Shown: positions 31,784-40,619 of the stretch, piece by piece
Layout of the letters: each line of letters begins with the position of its first letter
How positions within the stretch are numbered: position 1 is the first letter of the stretch
Assembly (NCBI GenBank): GCA_958439425.1
Contig: CAUBVH010000018.1
Coordinates: 1 to 43,769 of the forward strand
Reading direction: 5' to 3'
Source of the DNA: an uncultured Collinsella sp.
GTDB lineage: Bacteria > Actinomycetota > Coriobacteriia > Coriobacteriales > Coriobacteriaceae
DNA length: 43,769 nt
Program-made: the position numbers and the translations under genes
Notes under the pieces: model-generated
The model's input: only the letters and a program-made list of their open reading frames with translations
What the model was told of the DNA's origin: nothing
Database searches by the model: none

Positions 31784-32353
31784 ATGAATGAGATTTCCAA
31801 CATACATGCGTTTGAGGACGAGGATTTTCTGCACGCCTGCTTTGTGTGGGGGATGGCAGTGCTTGGCGCATTTGCCGTGTGCCTGGTGCCGGTGTTTATG
31901 CTGCTGGGCGGGCCTGCAGACTTGGATGCGGCTGAGGCGGGCAGCTGGATGGCTGTCGTGGGCTGGATAGTCGGCTTGGCCGCGGTTTCGGCGGCGTCAT
32001 TTGCCGTGCACGAGCTGGTGCACGCGGTGTTCTTTAAGCTGTTTGCGCCTGCTGGTGCTCGGGTGACCTTCGGAGCAAATCTCGAAACCTGCATGATTTA
32101 CGCCTGCGCCGAGGACGTTGTGTATTCGCGCCGGCGGTACATGGCGGTTTGCCTGGCGCCGACGGTTATTGTGACGGCGGCGTTTGCCCTGGGGTTTACA
32201 TGTTCGGGCTATCCGCTGCTGTGCTACCTGGCGGCCGGCTTGCATTTGTCGGGCTGTGTGGGCGATTGGTATTACGTGCGGACCATCCTGCGCGACCGTC
32301 GCATTGTCGCCTGTGAGGACACGTCCTTTGGCGTGCGCTTTTTCGCAAGGTAG
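31784..32353 (+). CDS. DUF3267-type membrane zincin
   Basis: A 189-aa membrane protein of the DUF3267 putative metalloprotease family. Hydrophobic segments lie at about residues 18-42, 55-75, 125-143 and 147-165. A zinc motif HELVH at about residue 77-81 follows the second segment, like the HExxH of intramembrane site-2-type proteases. The upstream ribosome site is weak. It is divergent from metG and followed by a copy of the GGGACGGGG repeat and queH. The substrate is unknown. Confidence 0.8.
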   Translation: MNEISNIHAFEDEDFLHACFVWGMAVLGAFAVCLVPVFMLLGGPADLDAAEAGSWMAVVGWIVGLAAVSAASFAVHELVHAVFFKLFAPAGARVTFGANLETCMIYACAEDVVYSRRRYMAVCLAPTVIVTAAFALGFTCSGYPLLCYLAAGLHLSGCVGDWYYVRTILRDRRIVACEDTSFGVRFFAR

Positions 32354-32362
32354 TCTTTTTGG

Positions 32363-32396
32363 ATGATTTTTCTGGGACGGGGATTAAAAAATCATT
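32363..32396 (+). repeat. Third copy of the GGGACGGGGATT repeat
   Basis: A 34-nt unit matching 29369-29403 except near its left end, containing CTGGGACGGGGATTAAAAAA and ending ATCATT. It sits between the zincin stop and the queH ribosome site. Confidence 0.8.
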
Positions 32397-32414
32397 GCAG
32401 GGGAGGAGATGCTG

Positions 32415-32990
32415 ATGAAGCCGTTGTTGTTGCACGCCTGCTGTGCGCCGTGCTCGCTTGAGCCGGTCCGTCTGCTGCGCGAGGAAGGGTTTGAGCCCAC
32501 GATTTGCTGGACCAACCCCAATATTCAACCGCGCGATGAATGGCAGCGGCGCTTGGACGAGCTGCGCCGGTGGTGTGCCGATGGCGACATCGAGCTTATC
32601 GAGGCAGGCGAGGACCGCGAGCGCTGGGAGGCCGGTGTGGCCCCGTTGGGCGCCGATCGACCCCGTCGCTGTCGTGCGTGCTATGCCTTGCGCTTGGCCG
32701 AAGCGTGCCGCGTGGCCCAGGATCGCGGGTTCGAATATGTGGGTACGACGCTCGCCGTCTCGCCGTATCAGCTGTTCGAGACCTGTAATGACGTGCTTGA
32801 GCGCTTGGCAGCGGCACATGGGCTCACCCCGGTCATTCGCGATTTTCGCCCGTATTACCCCGAGGCCACGCGTCGTTCGCGCGAGCTTGGCATGTATCGG
32901 CAGAACTACTGTGGTTGCCGCTTCTCGGCCGTCGAGGCGGCCATGGACCGCGCCCGCATCCGCGACGAGCGCAAAGCTGCCAAAAAGTAG
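32415..32990 (+). CDS. queH: Epoxyqueuosine reductase QueH
   Basis: A 191-aa QueH (formerly DUF208) enzyme that reduces epoxyqueuosine to queuosine in tRNA, the last step of the pathway. Cysteine motifs for the iron-sulphur and metal sites are present: LLHACCAPCS near the start, RRCRACYALRL in the middle and YRQNYCGCRFS near the end. TNPNIQP and TTLAVSPYQ are further signatures. The second ATG (32415) is used because AGGAG abuts the first one. QueA, the preceding pathway enzyme, is encoded about 6 kb away at 39107-40318. Confidence 0.95.
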   Translation: MKPLLLHACCAPCSLEPVRLLREEGFEPTICWTNPNIQPRDEWQRRLDELRRWCADGDIELIEAGEDRERWEAGVAPLGADRPRRCRACYALRLAEACRVAQDRGFEYVGTTLAVSPYQLFETCNDVLERLAAAHGLTPVIRDFRPYYPEATRRSRELGMYRQNYCGCRFSAVEAAMDRARIRDERKAAKK

Positions 32991-33050
32991 TTCTTTTAGG
33001 CTGGGACTTTGAGCTGTCTGCGCGGTACGGTCGTTTTTGGGAAAGTCGAT

Positions 33051-33707
33051 TTAATTAAGCGTGTGATCGTGGCTCGCTTGATACCAAACGACGACTCCTA
33101 TGATTCTAATCCTCCGTTTGTTAAACATCAGATCCGGACTTGCTGTTGCATATGAATGGGACGACAGCACAATCATGTCGTTTCCTTCTGCAAATCGCCT
33201 AATTACCGGTGTTTTACCGTCTGCGAGCGCCAATACAGCACAGCCGTTCCAGGGCTTTGCGGTGGTATCGACAAGTAGTAAGCTGCCGGGAGGGTAAATG
33301 CGGGACATTTCGTCGCCTTTGATTTTAACGAAAACGCTATGTGGGTGACGTTTGGCTACGTCTACAGGCGCGCAAGCATTTTGTTGGCCGTGCGTGATGC
33401 GGCGCTTTTGCGATTCGATATCGATGACGGGAAATGCGCCCTCCATTTCGTGGATAGCAGGGTCTTCGTCGGTGACGATTCTTTTATTTGCGAGCTTTAC
33501 GGCCAAACCGTTTTCCTCGCCAACAAGTTCATCGCGGGTGCAACCGAAGAGCGCTTGTAACTTTTCAATATAGCGCTCACGGGGGGCATACCGACTTTTT
33601 TCCCAACGACAAACGGTCTCTTTAGATACCCCCAACATCTCTGCAAGTTGCGCCTGACCAAGATGCTCCATGGTGCGGAGTTTACGAATATTTGCCCCGA
33701 AGCCCAT
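33051..33707 (-). CDS. XRE-family regulator with S24/LexA-like C-terminal domain
   Basis: A 218-aa regulator. The N-terminal helix-turn-helix (GQAQLAEMLGVSKETVCRWE, residues about 17-36) binds DNA. The C-terminal part resembles S24/LexA domains (FVKIKGDEMSRIYPPGSLLL, then VLALADGKTPVIRRF). The serine of the usual GDSM motif is glutamate here (GDEM), so autocleavage is unlikely and the domain may act as a sensor or dimeriser. AGAGGAT precedes the ATG at 33707. It lies 2 nt after arcA copy 1 on the same strand, so it probably controls the arginine deiminase locus in response to arginine or stress. Confidence 0.85.
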   Translation of the reverse strand: MGFGANIRKLRTMEHLGQAQLAEMLGVSKETVCRWEKSRYAPRERYIEKLQALFGCTRDELVGEENGLAVKLANKRIVTDEDPAIHEMEGAFPVIDIESQKRRITHGQQNACAPVDVAKRHPHSVFVKIKGDEMSRIYPPGSLLLVDTTAKPWNGCAVLALADGKTPVIRRFAEGNDMIVLSSHSYATASPDLMFNKRRIRIIGVVVWYQASHDHTLN

Positions 33708-33709
33708 GG

Positions 33710-34960
33710 CTATAGATCCTCTCGCCACAGAGGGAGGCATAGACAGTTTGTGCCACCATAGCCTTTGGTGAGCTCGTCAATGGATAGCGGGAATAATTCC
33801 ATTCCTGCTTTCTCAAGCGCTTCGTTGGTCCAAACGTTTTCTTCATATACGCATAGTTTTCCTGGCGAGAGCGCAAGGATAGACGTTGCGTTGTTCCGGC
33901 GTTCTCTTTCGTAGGCGGTTTGATTCCCGCCTCCGCAGTCAATTACTTTTATTGGTTCGCAGCAGGCTGCAGAGAGTATTTCCGGAATCGTGCGATCGAT
34001 AGGAGTGATCGTAAGGCCCCTTCCGGATCGTTTTAGTTGAATGCTGTATGCATCAACGGCATTGCATATCTCACGATCGATGAGGAACGCGTCGTGATCA
34101 ATTCTACTTATGAACGTATCGAGGTGGATACGCAGCCCGTCAGAGGGGACTCGAATCGCAATTAGCTCGGTGGTCTGGAATTTATTTGAGGTCAGGAGCT
34201 CTTTGGCAAGTGACTCGACGGCGGCGGGTTCAGTTCGGTCAGAGATTCCAACTAATATTGTCTTAGCACTGATAACAATAATGTCTCCGCCTTCGATATG
34301 GTAACTACTCCTGTTCAAATCACATACTGGAGTTTCTCCCATGATCTTGTGGTGGGTGAATATCTGCCGGTATAAGGCGACCTCACGATCACGCTCAGGC
34401 CAATACATATGATTTAGGATGATGCCGTCTCCGACTACCACAGCAGGATCACGAGTGAAAAAAAGCGTGTTGAGGGGATTGACCAAGAGCGAGGCGGGAT
34501 CAAATTGCTCGTGCACGAGCGCCCGTAGTGTTTCCGACTGGTTTAAACATAGCTCAGTGTCTCCAAAGCGAATGCCGTTAAGTACTATATTCACCAATTC
34601 CTGGGTGTTCTTAGCGTTCTCAAACAACTGGGTTATTGTCTCGAGGAACTCTCTACCTGTTGCCCCGCTGCAACGGAGGTAGTCATCAATAAAATATTTA
34701 AGTGATTGGGGCTCAGTTTCAAGTGAGTCTTCGAGAAGGTCCCTAATTTCAATGGTTTCTACGCCATGCTTCTCAAGCAATTGAACCATGGAATCGTGCT
34801 CATACATTGCTTTGTCGAGGTCAAAACGACCGCTCCATTTTCGCAGGGAGAAAACTTGGCTGAAGTCGGCATCAGGGTAGTTTTGTGTTTCAGCTCCTGG
34901 TCGATGGACAAGTACAGCTTTTAAATGACCGATTTCATTTGTTACGTGTATGCCTTGCAT
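33710..34960 (-). CDS. arcA: Arginine deiminase, copy 1
   Basis: A 416-aa arginine deiminase, converting arginine to citrulline and ammonia. Guanidino-enzyme motifs are present: AVLVHRPGAE near the start, FFTRDPAVVVGDG, HIEGGDIIVISAKT, LRIHLDTFISRI and the C-terminal nucleophile segment YGGTNCLCLPLWREDL. The neighbour positions of the nucleophile differ from the usual RCMSMP (here NCLCLP), but the Cys is kept. AGGAGA precedes the ATG. It forms an operon with the XRE/S24-like gene and is divergent from the carrier-arcA2-arcB operon. Base composition of this locus looks more AT-rich than its flanks. Confidence 0.93.
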   Translation of the reverse strand: MQGIHVTNEIGHLKAVLVHRPGAETQNYPDADFSQVFSLRKWSGRFDLDKAMYEHDSMVQLLEKHGVETIEIRDLLEDSLETEPQSLKYFIDDYLRCSGATGREFLETITQLFENAKNTQELVNIVLNGIRFGDTELCLNQSETLRALVHEQFDPASLLVNPLNTLFFTRDPAVVVGDGIILNHMYWPERDREVALYRQIFTHHKIMGETPVCDLNRSSYHIEGGDIIVISAKTILVGISDRTEPAAVESLAKELLTSNKFQTTELIAIRVPSDGLRIHLDTFISRIDHDAFLIDREICNAVDAYSIQLKRSGRGLTITPIDRTIPEILSAACCEPIKVIDCGGGNQTAYERERRNNATSILALSPGKLCVYEENVWTNEALEKAGMELFPLSIDELTKGYGGTNCLCLPLWREDL

Positions 34961-35042
34961 GTCTGTCTCCTGTCCTGCTGGTTTTTATATAAGGCTAAGG
35001 CAGGTTCCTTGTTGTGTTGCGGAAAAGTTAAAAGACGTATGT

Positions 35043-35063
35043 AATTGACAAATAACATCAATT
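35043..35063. promoter_or_regulatory. Candidate operator in the arc divergent promoter region
   Basis: AATTGA, 9 nt, TCAATT: a dyad in the AT-rich 253-nt region between the divergent arcA1 and yfcC genes. It could bind the XRE regulator or an ArgR-type protein. No -35/-10 pair is assigned with confidence. Confidence 0.4.
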
Positions 35064-35213
35064 TTAATAATCAGATTGATTAATAACGTCACTTTAGCTG
35101 CCGTTCATAGGTGAAAAGCGACACGATGGCGATGGTTGGCCGACCACCGCTGAGCAACCTCATACATTTATGGTGCCAGCTGGATAGATGGGAAAAGGAA
35201 TGAAGGAGGAGAT

Positions 35214-36656
35214 ATGGCAGCGGAAAGTTCGAAAGGCATCAAGCAGTTCAAGGTCCCGCACGTATATGCGATCATCTTTGCACTTATGGTCATCTTCGCT
35301 GTTCTCACGTGGATTGTTCCCTCTGGGTCCTATCAGCGTCAGGAGGTGAACGGTCGTGAAGTCACTGTCGCAGGTACGTATGAGCAGAGTGAAAAGACAT
35401 ATATTGACGAGGAAACCGGGGATGAAGTAGATCTCAGACAAGGCGTCTTCGATGTTCTTCAGGCTCCAACGCGCGGTATACAAGAGGCAATTGAGGTCGT
35501 TGCATTCATCTTGATTGTGGGCGGTTCGTTTCAGGTTATTACTAAAACGGGCGCTATCACGAGCGGAATGGGTCGTGTCGTTCGCCGCTTTAAGAACAAA
35601 GACATTCTAATTATTCCTATTGCGATGGTTCTCTTTGCATTGGGCGGAACGAGCTTTGGCATGGCAGAAGAAACTCTCCCGTTCTTTGCGATCTTCATGC
35701 CAATTATGATGGCTATGGGCTTCGACTCGATGACGGCGTTCATGGTCGTGTTCGTTGGAGCGCGCACGGGTTACATCGCCTCAACGATTAATCCGTTTAA
35801 TGTTCTCATTGCGCAAGGTATTCTTGGTATTCAGGGCAACCCCCAGCTGTGGCTGCGTATGATTGCCTGGGTTGTTTTGACCGCCGTTGCAATTACTTGG
35901 GTTGTCCTCTATGCACGAAGGGTAAAGAAGAACCCTGAGTCATCGATCACATTTGAGGATGATATCGCCAAGAAAGTCGAGTTCGCTGCCGATGAATCTG
36001 CCCTTGATGCGGAATTTACGGGTCGTCAAAAAGGCGTGCTTGCGGTATTTATCGCTGGAATGTGCCTTATCATCTGGGGACTTGTGACCCAGGGCTGGTA
36101 TATGAACGAGATTTCTGCGGTCTTTTTGGCCATGGGCCTGTTGGCTGGTGTTATTGCGGGCTTTAGTCAGGACGTCATCGCTCAGGAATTTGTTGCGGGT
36201 ATCGCTGACTTTGCTTTCTCGGCAATTGTCGTTGGACTTGCGCGTGGCATCCTTGTCATTGCCTCTGACGGCATGATCATCGATACCATCCTCAATGCGC
36301 TCGCCACTGGTCTGGGCGGCATCCCGGCGGTTCTCTTTACTACGCTTCTTTATGCGGTTGAGAACCTCCTGGCGATTCTGGTTCCCAGCTCATCTGGCCT
36401 TGCAGCACTGACCGCTCCCATTTTTGGACCTTTGACCGAACTCATGGGCCTTAATCCCGAGGCTGCCGTGTGGGCTCTCTCCATGGGTAGCGCGACGATG
36501 TCTTTGATCTGTCCTACTAGCGCCATTCTTGTAGCGGGTTTGGGCGTGTGCAAGATCAAGCTTGGCCAGTGGTGGAAGACCGTTTGGAAATTCTTCTTGG
36601 TCGTGTCGCTCATCAATATCGTATTCGTAGCAATCTCGGGACTTATTGCCCTGTAG
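35214..36656 (+). CDS. YfcC-family membrane transporter, probable arginine/ornithine carrier
   Basis: A 480-aa integral membrane protein with about 12 hydrophobic segments, of the YfcC/C4-dicarboxylate anaerobic carrier-like family. Landmarks are AIIFALMVIFAVLTWIVPSG near the N-terminus, GGTSFGMAEETLPFF, GARTGYIASTINPFNVLIAQ and LLAILVPSSSGLAALTAPI. Members often sit beside arginine deiminase genes and are thought to exchange arginine for ornithine. AAGGAGGAG precedes the ATG. It is the first gene of an operon with arcA2 and arcB, which supports an ArcD-like role, though substrates of this family are rarely proven. Confidence 0.88.
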   Translation: MAAESSKGIKQFKVPHVYAIIFALMVIFAVLTWIVPSGSYQRQEVNGREVTVAGTYEQSEKTYIDEETGDEVDLRQGVFDVLQAPTRGIQEAIEVVAFILIVGGSFQVITKTGAITSGMGRVVRRFKNKDILIIPIAMVLFALGGTSFGMAEETLPFFAIFMPIMMAMGFDSMTAFMVVFVGARTGYIASTINPFNVLIAQGILGIQGNPQLWLRMIAWVVLTAVAITWVVLYARRVKKNPESSITFEDDIAKKVEFAADESALDAEFTGRQKGVLAVFIAGMCLIIWGLVTQGWYMNEISAVFLAMGLLAGVIAGFSQDVIAQEFVAGIADFAFSAIVVGLARGILVIASDGMIIDTILNALATGLGGIPAVLFTTLLYAVENLLAILVPSSSGLAALTAPIFGPLTELMGLNPEAAVWALSMGSATMSLICPTSAILVAGLGVCKIKLGQWWKTVWKFFLVVSLINIVFVAISGLIAL

Positions 36657-36684
36657 GTTTCATAGCTGAAATGGAGTAACAGGA

Positions 36685-37929
36685 ATGTCTAAAGGACTGA
36701 ATGTACACAGCGAGATTGGTAAGCTCAAGAAAGTTGTGCTTCACCGCCCCGGTCGTGACCTTGTGAACGTAAAGGCAGAAGAGTTCGAGGATGTCTGGAT
36801 TCACGACTGTTTCTATCTTGATGTGGCTCAAAAGGAGCATGATGCCTTTGCGGATCTTCTGAGGAGCGAAGGTGTTGAGGTTCTCTATGTGGAGAAACTC
36901 GTTGCTGAAGCGCTGGATGCATGCCCCTCGGCTCGCGCTGAGTTTACCGATACATTTATGGCTGAGAGCGGGATTGTCAATCCTATGCTTGAGCAGGCTG
37001 TTCGTGAAAAGCTCGACGCTATTTCAGATTCGTATCAGTTTGTACTTGAGGCTATGGGGGGGTATCGTTATCGTGACCTTGAGCTGCCTCGCGTTTCGAC
37101 TACGCTTAGTATGATGGATAATGAGGATGCGAAGCCCGATGATTTGGTGTTGAAGCCTCTTCCGAGTTCATATTTCTCTCGCGATCCTCTTGCTTCCGTG
37201 GGCAAAGGCGTTCTGCTTCACCATATGTATTGGAAACAGCGAGATCGTGAAGTGCCCTTCTATGAAGCGATTTTCAAATACCATCCCGATTATGCAGGGA
37301 CTCCGATTTGGTACGACCATAAGAATCCCTGGCATATCGAGGGCGGTGATGTGCTTAACATTAACGCTCATACCTTGGCTATTGGAATTAGCCAGCGAAC
37401 TGAGGCGGCTGCGATTGAGGAGCTTGCAAAGAATTTGTTCTGGGGATCTGGGAGTTCTGAGATTGATACCGTTTACGCTATTAAAATCCCCAACGGCTAT
37501 GCTTACATGCATCTTGACACCGTTTGCACCATGGTGGATTTCGATAAGTTCACAGTTTATCCCGGTATTTTTGAGACCCTTCGTGTTTATCGTCTGACTC
37601 GTGGTGACTCTGAGGGAATGGTCGCTGTTCAAGAGATTGATGACACGCTTGAACATATTCTTGAAATGGCTACTGGCGTGGAGAAGGTGCAGCTTATTGA
37701 GTGCGGTGCCGGCGATATGGTTGAGGCATCTCGCGAGCAGTGGAACGACGGGTCGAACACTCTTGCCGTTGCTCCTGGTAAAGTCTGCGTTTACGAGCGC
37801 AATGTTGTCACAAATGATGAGCTCTACAAGAACGGTTTGGAACTTTTGGTCGTTCCCTCCGAGGAACTGTCCCGCGGTCGTGGCGGCCCGCGCTGCATGA
37901 GCATGCCCTTCTGGCGCGAAGATATTTAG
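36685..37929 (+). CDS. arcA: Arginine deiminase, copy 2
   Basis: A 414-aa arginine deiminase with the full set of motifs: VVLHRPGRD, YFSRDPLASVGKGVLLHHMY, HIEGGDVLNINAHTLAIGIS, YMHLDTVCTMVDFD and the C-terminal nucleophile motif GGPRCMSMPFWREDI in canonical form. GGAG is 8 nt before the ATG. It lies between the carrier and ornithine carbamoyltransferase genes. The first copy (33710-34960) is divergent and more deviant around the nucleophile, so this one is likely the main catabolic enzyme. Confidence 0.95.
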   Translation: MSKGLNVHSEIGKLKKVVLHRPGRDLVNVKAEEFEDVWIHDCFYLDVAQKEHDAFADLLRSEGVEVLYVEKLVAEALDACPSARAEFTDTFMAESGIVNPMLEQAVREKLDAISDSYQFVLEAMGGYRYRDLELPRVSTTLSMMDNEDAKPDDLVLKPLPSSYFSRDPLASVGKGVLLHHMYWKQRDREVPFYEAIFKYHPDYAGTPIWYDHKNPWHIEGGDVLNINAHTLAIGISQRTEAAAIEELAKNLFWGSGSSEIDTVYAIKIPNGYAYMHLDTVCTMVDFDKFTVYPGIFETLRVYRLTRGDSEGMVAVQEIDDTLEHILEMATGVEKVQLIECGAGDMVEASREQWNDGSNTLAVAPGKVCVYERNVVTNDELYKNGLELLVVPSEELSRGRGGPRCMSMPFWREDI

Positions 37930-37961
37930 TTGCAAATCCACTGTGATAGGAGATGGCGAAT

Positions 37962-38972
37962 ATGGGTGTTAATATCGCTGGGCGCAGTTTTCTGAAGCTG
38001 CTTGATTACACGACGGAAGAGATTGAGTATCTGCTTGAGCTTTCTGCTAACTTCAAAAGCATGAAGCGTGCCGGTGTTCCGCATAAATACCTTGAAGGCA
38101 AGAATATTGTTTTGCTATTTGAGAAGACTTCCACGCGTACTCGCTGCGCTTTCGAAGTTGGTGCACTTGACCTTGGTATGGGCGTAACTTATTTGGATCC
38201 GGGCTCGTCCCAGATGGGCAAAAAGGAGTCGATTGAGGACACGGCTCGCGTCCTTGGCCGCATGTATGACGGAATTGAATACCGCGGCTTTGAACAGGCG
38301 AAGGTTGAGGAGCTTGCTGCAAAAGCTGGGGTTCCCGTTTGGAATGGGCTGACTACTGAATTTCACCCGACTCAAGTGCTTGCCGATATTCTGACCATGC
38401 GTGAAGAGTTTGGAGAGATTAAGGGCAGGAAACTTACATTTTTTGGTAAGGCGGCCGGAAACGTCGCCGATTCGCTCATGGTCATTTGCGCTAAGCTCGG
38501 CATTAACTACTGTTCTTGCGGCCCAATCGGGGGAAATTCGGAGGGGGCTACATCCTATGATCCTGAACTCCTTGCAGAATGTAGTCGTATTGCGGCCGAG
38601 CATGGATCGACGATTACCATTACAGAAGATATTGAGGAAGGCGCTCGTGATGCCGATGTAATTTACACGGATGTTTGGGTTGGCATGGGTCAGCCTGCAG
38701 AGCTGTGGGAAAGCCGCATTAAGCTCATGTCGCCGTATCGTGTGACCGCTGAGGTGATGTCTATGGCAAAGCCCGAGGCGATTTTCCTCCACTGCCTTCC
38801 GAGCTTCCACGATACTAATACTACTGTTGGTGCCGAAATTGCTGAGAAGTTTGGAGTTGCCGAAATGGAAGTCACGGACGAGGTTTTTGAGTCCGATAAG
38901 TCTCGTGTTTTCCAAGAAGCGGAGAATCGCATGCATACGATTAAGGCGGTGATGTACGCAACGCTTAAGTAG
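37962..38972 (+). CDS. arcB: Ornithine carbamoyltransferase, catabolic
   Basis: A 336-aa ornithine carbamoyltransferase. In the deiminase pathway it phosphorolyses citrulline to ornithine and carbamoyl phosphate. Motifs are EKTSTRTRCAFEVG (carbamoyl phosphate site), EFHPTQVLADILTM, and FLHCLPSFHD (ornithine site). The ATG at 37962 is chosen because AGGAG is 9 nt away; the ATG three codons earlier abuts it. It follows arcA2 in the same operon. Carbamate kinase (ArcC), which would complete ATP production, is not in the window. Confidence 0.95.
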   Translation: MGVNIAGRSFLKLLDYTTEEIEYLLELSANFKSMKRAGVPHKYLEGKNIVLLFEKTSTRTRCAFEVGALDLGMGVTYLDPGSSQMGKKESIEDTARVLGRMYDGIEYRGFEQAKVEELAAKAGVPVWNGLTTEFHPTQVLADILTMREEFGEIKGRKLTFFGKAAGNVADSLMVICAKLGINYCSCGPIGGNSEGATSYDPELLAECSRIAAEHGSTITITEDIEEGARDADVIYTDVWVGMGQPAELWESRIKLMSPYRVTAEVMSMAKPEAIFLHCLPSFHDTNTTVGAEIAEKFGVAEMEVTDEVFESDKSRVFQEAENRMHTIKAVMYATLK

Positions 38973-39057
38973 CGGGGCGTTGAGAAATCAGTCGCAAATC
39001 TGTTTGCCATACTATATTTCTCTCAACAAGCTGATAGGATACAGGGGAGAATGATGC

Positions 39058-39091
39058 GCGCGTCAGTCGATTTTTTCGACTGACGCGCTTT
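39058..39091 (+). terminator. Rho-independent terminator
   Basis: GCGCGTCAGTCG, loop ATTTTTT, CGACTGACGCGC then TTT. It lies between arcB and queA and probably ends the arc operon; it also lies just before the queA start. Confidence 0.65.
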
Positions 39092-39106
39092 GTGAAAGAG
39101 GCAAAG

Positions 39107-40318
39107 ATGCGTACCGATGATTTTGACTATAACCTGCCCGAAGAGCTCATCGCCCAGGCGCCTGCCGAGCCGCGCGACTCCTGCCGCCTGCTGGTGGTTG
39201 ATCGCAAAGGCTCCGAGACAGGAACGCCGCTAGAGCATGGCGGCACCGTCGAGCACCGCATCTTCCGCGACATCATCGACTATATCGAGCCGGGCGATGT
39301 GCTCGTCATCAACAAGACGCGCGTGATGCCGGCCCGCCTGATCGGTCGCAAGGCAGGCTCGGGCGGCGTGGTCGAGACGCTGCTGCTCAAGCGTCGCGAG
39401 GATGTTGACCCGCTGGGTCACGTTTGGGAGTGTCTGGTCAAGCCGGGCAAGCGTCTGAAGCCCGGTGCTCAGATTGAGTATCGAGCCGGTGGCGCCCATG
39501 CGCCCGAGGGGGCTCCCGTGGTGCTGACGGCCGAGGTCATCGACTTTGTCACCGATAGCCGTGGTGGCCGTCTGGTGCGCTTTGAGCCGGCCGGTTGCAA
39601 TGCCGCCGGCGACCCGCGCACGCTCGACGAGGCCATCCATGCTGCCGGCCACGTGCCGCTGCCGCCCTACATTACCGATTACGAGGGCGACCCCGAGAAG
39701 TACCAGACCGTCTACGCCATGAAGGAGGAGCACTCGGCTGCCGCTCCCACGGCGGGTCTGCACTTTACTCCCGAGCTCATGGCCGCCATCGAGGCCAAGG
39801 GTGCCAAGTTTGCCGCCGTCGAGCTCGAGGTCGGCATCGATACCTTCCGTCTGGTGGAGGAGGACGATCCCACGCAGCATGTGATGCACACCGAGCGCTA
39901 CCACGTGTCGCAGGAGGTTGTCGACGCCGTGCATAAGGCAAAGGCCGAGGGGCATCGCGTGATCGCCGTCGGCACCACCGCAGTACGCTCGCTCGAGAGC
40001 GCCTTTGACGTGGACGCGCCGGTGTCCGATCCGGCTGTGACGGCGCGCTATTTTGAAGGCCGCGAGGATGGGGCCGACACGCTCGGCTGCGGCGACATCG
40101 TGGTGCGCGAGAACGCGACGACGCAGCTCTACCTCATGCCTGGCTCGACCTATCACGTGGTCGACGCGCTGATCACCAACTTCCACGTGCCGCGTTCCAC
40201 GCTCATGATGCTCGTGAGCGCGCTTGCCTCCCGCGACCAGATCATGGATGCCTACGCCGCCGCCATCGAGGAGCGCTACCGCTTCTTCAGCTTTGGCGAC
40301 GCAATGCTCATTCAGTAG
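39107..40318 (+). CDS. queA: S-adenosylmethionine:tRNA ribosyltransferase-isomerase QueA
   Basis: A 403-aa QueA, which transfers and rearranges the ribosyl group of SAM onto preQ1 in tRNA to form epoxyqueuosine. Signatures are FDYNLPEELIAQ at the start, DVLVINKTRVMPARLIG, HSAAAPTAGLHFTPELM, VGTTAVRSLES and TNFHVPRSTLMMLVSALA. The ATG at 39107 has AGAGG 6 nt upstream; the GTG five codons earlier does not. It is somewhat longer than the usual ~345 aa, with extra residues around the central domain (near 110-160 and 300-320). It is followed at once by a structured RNA element. Confidence 0.95.
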   Translation: MRTDDFDYNLPEELIAQAPAEPRDSCRLLVVDRKGSETGTPLEHGGTVEHRIFRDIIDYIEPGDVLVINKTRVMPARLIGRKAGSGGVVETLLLKRREDVDPLGHVWECLVKPGKRLKPGAQIEYRAGGAHAPEGAPVVLTAEVIDFVTDSRGGRLVRFEPAGCNAAGDPRTLDEAIHAAGHVPLPPYITDYEGDPEKYQTVYAMKEEHSAAAPTAGLHFTPELMAAIEAKGAKFAAVELEVGIDTFRLVEEDDPTQHVMHTERYHVSQEVVDAVHKAKAEGHRVIAVGTTAVRSLESAFDVDAPVSDPAVTARYFEGREDGADTLGCGDIVVRENATTQLYLMPGSTYHVVDALITNFHVPRSTLMMLVSALASRDQIMDAYAAAIEERYRFFSFGDAMLIQ

Positions 40319-40461
40319 GTTACGGCGTTTTCCAAACGCCGTAACCGGCCGACGCTGCAAACCCGCCAGAGCGGCAATCTGACGTTCAATCGTCGGGCAT
40401 GACCAGAAGGTCAATGCCCTCCTCTTTCACGTCATCTTGCTCGCTCTGGCGGGTTTTCGCT
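40319..40461 (+). ncRNA. Structured intergenic RNA element, copy 1
   Basis: It begins 1 nt after the queA stop. A 12-bp hairpin (GTTACGGCGTTT / AAACGCCGTAAC) is followed by a long imperfect hairpin: AACCCGCCAGAGC pairs with GCTCTGGCGGGTT at the base, TGACG (40380-40384) with CGTCA (40430-40434) inside, and GGGCATGACC with GGTCAATGCCC at the tip. It ends TTTTCGCT, like a terminator. A second copy lies at 43591-43734 with compensatory changes in several stems. Confidence 0.7.
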
Positions 40462-40494
40462 GACTTTGCCAGAACATCGGTGTTGCCGTGGTTC

Positions 40495-40534
40495 AACCTG
40501 CCAAAAAGGGACAGGTTTATTTTGGCAGGTTTTA
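40495..40534 (+). terminator. Hairpin with T-run
   Basis: AACCTGCCAAAA, 13-nt loop, TTTTGGCAGGTTTTA. It sits in the gap between queA and the converging coiled-coil gene. Confidence 0.6.
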
Positions 40535-40619
40535 TCTGGGCAAACGTTGTTGGCGCAATGGGGACTGGTTTATATGCACCAAGTTGGTGCAAAGTAGCCT
40601 GACCCCTTTGCACCAAAAA

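Noticed and set aside
39230..40414. 394-codon minus-strand frame opposite queA
   Set aside because: Shadow of queA that enters the structured element; no supporting features.
40386..40616. 76-codon minus-strand frame ending within structured element copy 1
   Set aside because: The frame is not kept open at the matching place in copy 2, while stem pairing is kept; RNA structure is the better explanation.
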